This document shows positions 45,615 through 54,639 of a stretch of 64,000 nt of DNA, piece by piece. The position numbers were made by a program, and so were the translations under genes. Each line of letters begins with the position of its first letter. Position 1 is the stretch's first letter. The DNA comes from Pegoplata infirma. Its lineage: Eukaryota; Arthropoda; Insecta; Diptera; Anthomyiidae. The stretch covers positions 205,492,581 through 205,556,580 of the forward strand of contig OY992537.1 in NCBI GenBank assembly GCA_963921195.1. The letters are read 5' to 3'. Below the pieces are notes generated by a model. The model ran no database searches. It was given only the letters and a program-made list of their open reading frames with translations, and was not told where the DNA came from.

Positions 45615-45731
45615 ATGAAAATATTTCAAGCCGTATTTGTTCTTGGTTGTATCCTTGCCAGCATAATGGCGGAACCAATTCCTGAACCTGTCGCGCTTTT
45701 AGGTGATCCTAGGGGTAATTGTGGTATTCAT
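45615..45731 (+). CDS. Short secreted cysteine peptide, exon 1 (copy C)
   Basis: ATG at 45615, 39 codons, donor CAT|GTAAGT, phase 0. Residues 1-19 (MKIFQAVFVLGCILASIMA) are a signal peptide; cleavage after Ala19 leaves EPIPEPVALLGDPRGNCGIH, to which exon 2 adds GCI. The precursor is 42 residues, the mature form at most 23, with two cysteines five apart. The start EP-IP-EP-VA suits stepwise trimming by a dipeptidyl peptidase, as known for cecropins and some fly immune-induced peptides. Size, signal, proline-rich lead and the CGIHG core recall Bomanin and Daisho peptides of Drosophila, but the CxxC of Bomanins is absent; this is resemblance, not assignment. Secretion into haemolymph after immune challenge is a testable guess. 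Confidence 0.7.
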
Positions 45732-45789
45732 GTAAGTATTTTCTTATTATTTGAATTCTTTGTATAAAAATAAAAAATATTAAACATAA

Positions 45790-46152
45790 CACTGTGCAAC
45801 AAATTTGGGGTCATCAAGTGTATCTTAAACCGTGATTAGAACACCATCACGGTTTAAGAGGTTATTTGAAAAAAAGGACTAAAATGACCCCTAAAAATGG
45901 AAGATAGAGGGTTAATAGGTTCATAAAATTTCACTGTAGACATCTCTTAACATTATTTACCTAAGAATTAGATTTATTACTTTTTTTGACTTATTCCAAA
46001 TTCCTTTAAAAAAAAATTGAAAACTTCAGTGGGCCATAAAAAAGAAACTTGAGCTAAGTTTTCAAAACCCTTTGGGGGTTATGGTCTAATATTGGTTTAC
46101 TTTAAATTTTTATTTTGATCCCACTCAAGATACAAAATTATGTTGCACAGTG
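45790..46152. mobile_element. Harbinger-like element CACTGTGCAACA, TAA target
   Basis: CACTGTGCAACA and TGTTGCACAGTG are exact inverse ends, with TAA on both sides (45787-45789, 46153-46155). 363 bases with an inner AACCGTGAT / ATCACGGTT palindrome. A lone related end is at 31498-31509. Its ends resemble those of the palindrome at 50352-52388. Confidence 0.85.
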
Positions 46153-46914
46153 TAATTTAAGACCAAATTTTCACATTACAGCTTAAGTCTTTAAGGCCGG
46201 ATTATACAGTCAGCAGTTTAGTTTAAGTGTACACTTAATGCAATATATTTTTTCAAGCAATTTAAACCAAATAAGAACTTTAAGGCACTTTTTTCCATTT
46301 TAATATTAAAATAAACTACTGTGCAACGTTGCGTATGGTTGTTATTTAAGAGCAATTAAAAAATAATCATACGCCACTTATACAGTTTCGTATAGAAAAA
46401 TTCTCAGATTTAGTGAATTTATCTCTATAGAAAATTTCTTTCTAGCGAAAGATTCTAAGATACCACACTCAAAAAAAAAAACTGTAAAGTAAGCAAAAAA
46501 AGCTTGTAAACCTACAAGAAAATTTGCTGATTTTGAACCCACAATTTTTTTGGTAAAGTTAGCAAAACGGGTTGCTAAAAATTAGTTAACTGAAATTATT
46601 TTTATTAAAACTTAGTTCATACACATTTGAGGACCCCATTGGGTTCGGGCCCTATAGGTCCTGATCCCGATGGGCCTAGACCTAGTTGGGTTCCTTAAAA
46701 ATCGTCATAGTTTTTGATCCAAAATTTGTGTCCGTTTCGCTCTACCTTGCTTAGTTTTTGAGATAAGTGATTTTAGGGGACCACCGGGGTTTTGAGAATT
46801 TTAAAACTCGATAACTTCAAAAATATTACTTGGAGAGCTTTTGATTATTTTGCGGTCTTGTTCTACGTGTTGAGAGCTACAAAAATACTTTTGGACTTTT
46901 TGTTGTGTCGGTAA

Positions 46915-48750
46915 GGGAATACGGACGAACAGAAAATGTCAGAATAGAAAGAGGTGATAGGGTATTTGGGAGTAGGAGGGATTTTCGGCTCAGTCTAATG
47001 GCTGACCACACATCATCCTCTGCTCCACATATTGTAAGGTTTACCATTACTGATGTGTGTTTAGAGTAGGCAGAAAGTAATGGTAGACTGACAAAGGACG
47101 GTGTGGTATGTTCCTATTATGATCAGTATGAGAACGTCAATTTATAATCGCGTCGGGATGTGAAATATGGGTCGGGAGCGTATATCTGATGTCGGTATTG
47201 AATTCGGTTACATTAATGCTGTAAATGCATTGTGATGAAGTTGGGATAAATGCTAGGAAAGTATCAGTCAATGTTCGGGGGATATTTTATCAATTGGAGA
47301 GGAAATATTTTGTCAAACCTGAAAATATTTACCAATTGTGAAATGTTTTTCGAGTTGAAGATATGTGTTAGCATTTGTCAATAATCGGGGGATATTTTGT
47401 CAATAATCGGGGGATATTTTATCAATTGAGAAGGAAATATTTTATCGAATTTTGAAAATATTCATCAAATGAGAAATATTTTTCGAGTTGAGGATGTCTG
47501 TAAATTTATAACGATTTCGATTTTTGTAAATATATATCAATAATCGGGGGATATTTTATCAATTGAGAAAGAAATATTTTATCATCAATTGAGAAATATT
47601 TTTCGATTTGAGGATATGTGTGGATATGTCTATACTCGAGGGATGTTTTATCAATTGAGAAAAAGTATTTTGTGGAACCTGAAAATACTTATCAGTTGGG
47701 AAATGTTTTTCGATTAGAGGATATTTTGGAATGTACAACAATGCACACTAGAGTCCGGGTTGTTTGTTGGTATACATCAGAATCGTATCGTTGTTGGGGA
47801 AAGCGTTTTAAACTTAATTTTGTTCGTGGGGTATATCCGCTTAGGTGGGTCGCTGGGTACATACGTTTGTTGGTTGCTTTCCATAGGTTTGATGGGATAT
47901 ATCAGGTAGAAGTTCGATTTATTTTAATCACCCGGTGTGTGAGAATTGGAAATTTGTCAGTTTGGATAATTTTAAATTTGTTATTATTTGTTAATATTTT
48001 TGGAGCGTTAATTTATCATTGATTTAAATTCGGGATATTGTTTTAACGGGATTCGACTGCGCGTGTTCGTATTGTCAGAATTGAACGGTGCGCGGTGCGG
48101 TTTATGGCAAGTTTTCGGGAGGTCGAATGTTTCAGGGTAAGTTTGTATGTTTTATATGCGGAATTATTGTTTGCGAGGATTAAGTATTTAGTATGTGCGA
48201 TAATAGGTAATGTAGGTATACGGTTGTAAATGAGTGGAAGTATTTGGCTTTATAGGTTTGTTAGGGTTGGGTGCGTAGTCTTTTTCTTCTAATGGTGTTA
48301 CAAGGTAACCCCATGCAGTGGTTCTACGGAACCGAGTAGTGGATGTAGAAATCCTACTGATGATTCCCTTCGGCAGAAGATGAAAGCGCTATAGGAAGCC
48401 CAAGTGCCTTCACGGCAATTTTTTGTATTTGAATGGGGTTTGGGAATTTATGCAGAGTTATTTATTTGAGGAGGGTTCTTATTTTTAGGTATATTGAATA
48501 ATTTTAGATTAATATTGGGATTTTGGGAATTTTTTTAAGTTTGAGTAGATATAGAGTATTTTGTAGATTTATATCGGGACATTTTGATATTTTGATTTAA
48601 TATGAATTTTGATAATGATGATATGGTAAGTTTGAGGTTTGATAATTTTTCGCGGGGAGGGGGGGTCATTTAGGAACAAAGGGGACATTGTACTGAATAG
48701 TAATAGGGGGTAAGGTCTGGTTATTTCAAATGAAATTTCTCAGACAGTTA
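46915..48750. other. G/T-rich inserted block of unknown type
   Basis: Unlike its surroundings this block is rich in G and T on the plus strand and poor in long A runs. It holds irregular repeats of the type CGGGGGATATTTTATCAATTG (47275-47720), a hairpin GGTTCtacGGAACC (48325-48338) and a purine tract near 48650-48700. A 134-codon frame at 47618-48022 begins inside the repeats and has no recognisable motif. An LTR or long non-coding retroelement remnant is possible; I cannot name it. Confidence 0.45.
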
Positions 48751-48759
48751 GGAGAGTAG

Positions 48760-49273
48760 TAGACTTGTGCTTAATCGTTCAATTAAGTGAGCGCTCATTT
48801 TCGTTCATTTCAGATAAAAGACCTAGTTCGTTCATCTAGTTCAATCGCTCTTTTGTGGTCTTCGATCAACAGTTCGTAAACGAATCATTTTGATCATGTC
48901 TGTTGGTCTTTCATCTAGTTCAAATCGGTCAGTTTTTGTTTTCGTTCAACAGTTCGTGAACGAATCATATTGATCATGTCTGTGTTTTGGCTTTCGTTCA
49001 AAAAATACAAAAATTTTGAATAAAAACATGAATAAAAAAAAAACATAAATGCTGAGAAAGCGTGCCAAAAGAGAAGAGAAAACTAACGCCTATTGAAAAA
49101 ATTAACAAAAAAAAAAATTGAACGACCGAACTGAAAGATCAAAATGAAGTAATGACCAATTGAGCTGAATGAACGAAAAGACCTAAAAGAGCGGAAATGA
49201 ACGAACTAGATAAACCGCTCGGTTTAGTGAATAGTTCAATTGAACTAGTTCGTTCGTGAACGACACAACTCTA
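48760..49273. mobile_element. hAT-like element TAGACTTGTG, 8-bp TSD
   Basis: The ends TAGACTTGTG and CACAACTCTA have an exact duplication GAGAGTAG at 48752-48759 and 49274-49281. CGTTCAACAGTTCGTGAACG and GAACTAGTTCGTTC motifs fill it. Decayed relatives are at 10130-10557 and 33025-33180. 514 bases, non-autonomous. Confidence 0.9.
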
Positions 49274-49650
49274 GAGAGTAGGATAGAAGTAGTTAGTTTA
49301 AAACCTACTGTGGCGATACTATAAGAGAGCTCGAGAACCAAAAATGGCCTCCGTTTTGCTCTATCTGGCTTAGTTTCCGAGATAGCGCCATTTTAAGTTT
49401 TCTGAAAATAAAAAAAAATTACCATTTATTTTTGCTAATATTAGCAAAAAAGCTTGTAAAAATTTGGTCAACTCAATTTTAAATTTAGCAAACAAAATTA
49501 GTTCAAATTTTGTTAAAAATTGCTAATGCGCTAAATGAACGATATTTTTGCTAACATGCTAATCTCAACTAAAAATTTGCTAAAAGTAAGCTAACCAGCA
49601 TTAGCAGAAAAAAAATTAGTAAATCTACTAATGTATTATTTTGAGTGTAT

Positions 49651-49790
49651 AAAAGATTCGACACGACCGAATTTAACACTTTAATGTTTTTAATTAAGGC
49701 TTTATAAAAAAAAATGGTACCGAGAGGGTCCAAAAAGTACAATTTTTTGTGGAAGTTGGTACAAAATTTAAAACCGCATTTAACATCCCT
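49651..49790. repeat. Right part of an 18956-type hAT with Helentron end
   Basis: ATAAAAGATTCGACACGACC...ACACTTTAATG followed by AAAATGGTACCGAGAGGG and TTTAACATCCCTG is the same order and junction as 19890-20052. The left half is missing. A reversed Helentron-like start (GGAGGGTATAAAA) follows at 49806-49818. Confidence 0.6.
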
Positions 49791-50034
49791 GGTATACCCC
49801 TGTGGTTGGAGGGTATAAAAAAAATTCTAAAAAAAATAAGTAATTTAAGAATGCATTTATTTTAAATAAAACATATAAAAAAATGTTTCTTCAAACTTTA
49901 CCAAACATATTAAAACAGATTTAACAATTATTTTAAGTTTTTTTTCTTTTTCTACTCAAATAATTTATGTAAAATACTTTTTTCTTGTAAGAATATAATT
50001 TGTTTTTTAATAATAATAAATCTTTCTTTTTCAG

Positions 50035-50046
50035 GGATGTATCTAA
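50035..50046 (+). CDS. Short secreted cysteine peptide, exon 2 (copy C)
   Basis: After acceptor TTTTTCAG the coding part is just GGA TGT ATC TAA: Gly-Cys-Ile-stop. It completes the 42-residue precursor begun at 45615 and supplies its third cysteine overall (one is in the signal peptide), the second of the mature peptide. The phase matches. If the intron were retained, the frame would run from exon 1 into Val-Ser without Cys. So tiny an exon rests on the splice signals and on the AATAAA and ATGATAATG block that follow, as in the other copies. Confidence 0.6.
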   Translation, partial: GCI

Positions 50047-50146
50047 ATGTACAAGATTAAAAACCAACTTAACTGGAAGATTCACCAATTAACATGTTTT
50101 TAATTATATTAAGTTTAAATTGACATACATATAATTTGTTTTCTAT

Positions 50147-50152
50147 AATAAA
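50147..50152 (+). terminator. Poly(A) signal AATAAA, gene copy C
   Basis: AATAAA about 100 bases after the stop, just before ATGATAATGTTATTAGAG, the start of duplicated block A. The equivalent place before the block at 33823 reads AATAAT. Confidence 0.55.
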
Positions 50153-50284
50153 TTTTTTACCATGATAATGTTATTAGAGACGCCACCTCATAAGAGCAAT
50201 TCAAAAAAAAAAAAAAAAAAAAATTGACCAGATTTTAGTCTTGTTTGGAAATGGTATCTTCAGATTTAACTGAACTTTGAACAT

Positions 50285-52720
50285 AGAAAGAAAATATGAA
50301 ATACTGTTTTTATTTTCTTAAAACTTAAAAGGTTTGTTACTTGGTTAATAACACTGCACAACAAAATCAAATTTTTTCCAAAATTACAAGGTCAGACCAA
50401 AAAATTTTGATAGAAGAGACAAAAAAAAAATACACGTGTATCGGCGTTTTGAAAGTTTACATCTGGGTTTCATTTAAGGGGGAGGTAAAGTTTCCCCCAA
50501 ATGCAGATGTTGTATTGCCAATCGTCTTTGAATATCGAGTAAACCTTACGTTTAAAGTATATGGTGTGTTCAGCAAATTTATGTAAAATGTTACGGGCAA
50601 CATTTTTGTGGAACATGTTAACCCTCTAACTCCTCAAGAAAAGGGTCTTTTTTGTCCTTCTTTTCAAAAAAAAGCAAAAAACACCATTAAAACAGGGATT
50701 TAAGGGGTTTAAATGTTCCGCAAAAATATTCGCCGTGAAATTTTACTATAAGTCCCTGAATACACTAAAACTGAAAACTCAACCAGAAAGTCAGAAATAA
50801 GACACAACAAAAGAGATCTTAGGGTTAATTTCGCATTTATTAAGAAAATCGAGTAAAGCTTACGTTTAAAGTATATGGTGTGTTCAGCAAATTTATGTAA
50901 AATGTTACGGGGAACATTTTTGTGGAACATGTTAACCCTCTAACTCCTCAAAAAAAGGGTCTTTTTTGTCCTTCTTTTCAAAAAAAAAGCAAAAAACACC
51001 ATTAAAACAGGGATTTAAGGGGTTTAAATGTTCCGCAAAAATATTCGCCGTGAAATTTTACTATAAGTCCCTGAATACACTAAAACTGAAAACTCAACCA
51101 GAAAGTCAGAAATAAGACACAACAAAAGACAGTTTAGGGTTAATTTCGCATTTATTAAGAAAATTGAGTTAAGCTTACGTTTAAAGTATATGGTGTGTAA
51201 AGCAATTTTATGTAAAATGTTACGGAGAACATTTTTGTAGAATATGTTAACCCTCTAACTACTCAAGATAAGGGTCTTTTTTGTCCTTCTTTTCAAAAAG
51301 TGCAAAAAACACCATTAAAACAGGGATTTAAGGGGTTAAAATGTTCCGCAAAAATATTCGCCGTGAAATTTTACTATAAGTCCCTTTCACGGCAAATATT
51401 TTTGGGGACCATTTTAACCCTTTAAATAGCTGTTTTAATGGTGTTTTTGCTCTTTTTTAAAAGAAGGACAAAAAAGACCCTTACCTTGAGGAACTAGAGG
51501 GTTAACATATTCTACAAAAATGTTCTCCGTAACATTTTACATAAAATTGCTTTGCACACCATATACTTTAAACGTAAGCTTAACTCGATTTTCTTAATAA
51601 ATGCGAAATTAACCCTAAGCTCTCTATTGTTGTGTCTTATTTCTGACTATCTGGTTGAGTTTTCAGTTTTAGTGTATTCAGGGACTTATAGTAAAATTTC
51701 ACGGCGAATATTTTTGCGGAACATTTAAACCCCTTAAATCCCTGTTTTAATGGTGTTTTTTGCTTTTTTTTGAAAAGAAGGACAAAAAAGACCCTTTTTT
51801 TGAGGAGTTAGAGGGTTAACATGTTCCACAAAAATGTTCCCCGTAACATTTTACATAAATTTGCTGAACACACCATATACTTTAAACGTAATCTTTACTC
51901 GATTTTCTTAATAAATGCGAAATTAACCCTAAGATCTCTTTTGTTGTGTCTTATTTCTGACTTTCGGGTTGAGTTTTCAGTTTTAGTGTATTCAGGGACT
52001 TATAGTAAAATTTCACGGCGAATATTTTTGCGGAACATTTAAACCCCTTAAATCCCTGTTTTAATGGTGTTTTTTGCTCTTTTTTAAAAGAAGGACAAAA
52101 AAGACCCTTATCGTGAGGAGCTAGAGGGTTAATATATTCCACAAAAATGTTCTCCGTGTCATTTTATATAAATTTGCTGAACACACCATATACTTTAAAC
52201 GTAAGCTTCACTCGATATTCAAAGACGATTTACAATACAACATTTGCATTTGGGGGAAACTTCACCTCCCCCTAAAATGAAACCCAGATGTAAACTTTCA
52301 AAACGCCGATACACGTGTATTTTTTTTTTGTCTCTTCTATCAAAATTTTTTGGTCTGACCTTGTAATTTTTTTTTGTGTTGTACAGTGTAACTCACCTGC
52401 TGGTGAATAAAAAAGTTTTTCCCCAGCTGGCGAAAAAAAACGTAATATAATTAGTTTTCAAAAAAAAAAAAAATTTAATTATTTTATCATAAATTTTTTT
52501 CACCATTTTTTTTTTTTTTTTCATCGAAAAATTTTTTTCTTTATCAAAATTTTTCTTTCATCATTTTTTTTTATAAATATTTTTTTATACATTTTTTAAT
52601 AAATTTTTTTTTTTCATCAATTTTTTATAATTTTTTTTCATAAAATATTTTTTTTCATCATATTTTTTCATCAATTTCTTTTTTCATTAGTTTTTTTTTT
52701 CATCAAATACTATAAAAACA
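50285..52720. repeat. Segmental duplication block A (copy 3, interrupted)
   Basis: TTTTATTTTCTTAAAAC...TTACTTGG at 50307-50344 and, beyond the Harbinger-like insert, TCACCTGCTGGTGAATAAAA...GTAATATAATTA and T-rich arrays (52455-52710) correspond to 5150-5470 and 33930-34265. The first palindrome is split by the insertion and the second has decayed. Confidence 0.6.
50352..52388. mobile_element. Harbinger-like 2 kb palindrome, TAA target
   Basis: Ends CACTGCACAACA and TGTTGTACAGTG, TAA on both sides (50349-50351, 52389-52391). The empty site is seen in block A copies 1 and 2 (GGATAATAATTCACC), which confirms the 3-bp duplication. Each arm holds repeats of about 310 bases (AAGTATATGGTGTG, ACATTTTTGTGGAACATG, TTAACCCTCTAACTCCTCAA), three in one orientation then three inverted about the centre near 51385. 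The mirrored 73-codon frames at 50709-50930 and 51821-52042 are artefacts. Confidence 0.85.
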
Positions 52721-53040
52721 AATGCACTGGTAAATATGACCGATAAACCGAGACACCCCAACTTTACAATTGAATAGTTCATGCGAATAAGGACGAATAG
52801 ACCACTTTTTCGCAAACACGTTTTTTTGCATAAATGCATTTTATTAGCCGAGCCCTACAATCCTATGCAGAAATTTTGGGGAAATTTTGACTTTTAAGGC
52901 TAAAAAAATTACTTTGAAAGTGCAATAATTCGTATATTTTTATATTTTTGTTTAAATTGGGAGTAAACTAACGCACAATTTTGATTAAATACAACACAAA
53001 AACATACAAAAATTTTACTTTCGGTAACAACCCAGTCAGA

Positions 53041-54639
53041 AAAATACAATCGCAAAAGCGCTGTGAAAGCGTTGTAAACGGTTCTACAAGCGTTCCATTT
53101 ACCATCTTGAAAGCGCTTTCAGATGATCCGAATGATAACATCGATCTACGCTAGGTTTAAAGCGTTTTAAAAGCGTTTTAAAAAAGTGCTTTCAGAACGT
53201 TTTCTTAAAAGTCATGAAAGCGCTTTAAAAACCAAAAGTAAAGCACTTATAAAGAGCTTAAATACAAAAATTAAAGATATTTTCCAGCGATTGAAATAAG
53301 AAAAAACAGTACTTTAAAGGACTTTATATAAAGCAGATATTTTTTTTATAAAAGTATTTTAGTAAATAAAAATTAAATTCAATCCCGAGTAAAAATTTGT
53401 ATATGATACAATATATAATGATATGTAACACAATATGCATTAAAAAAGATCAACTTGTATAAAATATGATTTGATTTCATCCGAGTTTTGACCAGACATT
53501 GTCATATATTAATGGATCTAATTAGATCTAATTGCATAAAAACATATAAAATCCTGGTGTTTTTTGGTTTTGGTTGAGATACACAACAGGTCAACGATAC
53601 ATTCACCAAACATATAATTTTCTAAAACAAAAAAAAATGTTTGGGTACGCTTCGAACCAGATAGGTGATATACATAACCCTAACAAGGAAATGTTTAGGA
53701 ACATTTAAAAAAGTTTCTTATACTTTCCCTAAAAAACTTAGAAAATTTTTGGTTAATATAAATCACATAAAGTTTTATACGGAACAGAATAAGCTATATA
53801 TAATTTGATGTTAAATTATACAGAAAAACAGATTTTGTATTGACCCTCATATTATTTTATTTAATTATATCAACCGTACACATTTTAATCCGAATCATGA
53901 TTAAATTATATATTACTACATATGACTGCATTAAAAAAATTTAGAAAATATCTCACGGATGTATAATCATATATAATTTATTATGTTTGTATCAAGTTAT
54001 ATATTGTAATATATGTTTATTTTTACTCGGGATGTAATAAAAAAAGTAAACTTAGTAAAGGTAAACTTCATAAAAAAAGCAAACTAATTAATTTATAGGG
54101 ACTTTCTTCCTCCCATTCTGTCCTTTACTGCAGCCAGCCAGCGGCTAATTTTTGTAAAAATTGCTCAACATCGTTAATTCTATTGCTATAACTCTTTAGC
54201 ATAAATGATAATAATAAAACTTAAAATAGATTTACAAATTAAAAAATGTTTTATGCTTTCAAAATTTTATTTAATTTGATTTAACAAAATGTTTTTATAA
54301 CAATTTGTTTAAAATTGAGTATAATCTAAAAAAATACTATACTTGTATGTACTACGAAAAAAATTTAAAAACGTTTGCAAAAACTGCTTTAAAACCATTT
54401 AATTTTGAAACGAACATGTATTTTGTTAATAAAGTGCTTTCAAAACGCTTTTCAAAAACGCTCTCAAGGCGTTCGAATAAAGCGTTTTGAGAATGCTTTT
54501 TTTTTGTTACAGTGCTTTCAGAACGCTTTTCGAAAACGCTCGCAAAGCGTTCGAAAATAACGTTTTGAGAACGTTCTTTTTTTGTTACAGTGCTTTCAGA
54601 ACGCTTTTTTTTTATAACCGTCGTCAATTTCTGCTTGGG
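53041..54639. mobile_element. Element G, copy 2, inside element F
   Basis: Ends CCCAGTCAGAAAAA and TTTCTGCTTGGG, flanked by AA on both sides (53039-53040, 54640-54641). The empty site in element F1 (reverse complement of about 7380-7400) reads GTAACAATGTG, which proves a 2-bp duplication. Left and right thirds match 11293-11800 and 14240-14687 almost base for base. The middle lacks the foldback and coding remnant of copy 1 but carries its own insert at 53384-54031. Confidence 0.9.
53384..54031. mobile_element. CCCGAGTAAAAAT element inside element G2
   Basis: CCCGAGTAAAAAT and ATTTTTACTCGGG bound 648 bases. The matching place in G1 (near 11670) reads TTCAATGTAATAAAA without it, so AT is duplicated at the ends. 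The interior is rich in ATATATAAT motifs. Class unknown beyond a 2-bp target. Confidence 0.8.

Larger units (their letters stand above)
46466..49647. mobile_element. CACTC-ended composite element in the intron of copy C
   Basis: It begins CACTCAAAAAAAAAAACTG and ends TATTATTTTGAGTG (TA on the right, CA on the left). The flanking parts (46466-46912, 49300-49647) match the shorter element at 62820-63529 in reverse. The middle is foreign: a G/T-rich block at about 46915-48750 and a hAT at 48760-49273. Confidence 0.65.
45732..50034 (+). other. 4.3 kb intron of gene copy C
   Basis: Donor GTAAGT (45732) and acceptor TCTTTCTTTTTCAG (ending 50034). It contains the Harbinger-like element 45790-46152, the CACTC-ended composite 46466-49647 with a G/T-rich block and a hAT, and repeat fragments at 49651-49820. 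The rest (46160-46460, 49820-50020) is plain AT-rich sequence. The splice join is inferred from signals and phase only. Confidence 0.6.

Noticed and set aside
47618..48022. 134-codon frame
   Set aside because: Longest non-LINE frame, but it starts in irregular repeats, has no motif or hydrophobic plan of a known family, and lies in an inserted block.
51821..52042. 73-codon frame repeated almost identically at 50709-50930 on the other strand
   Set aside because: Conservation is due to the palindromic element, not to selection on a protein.
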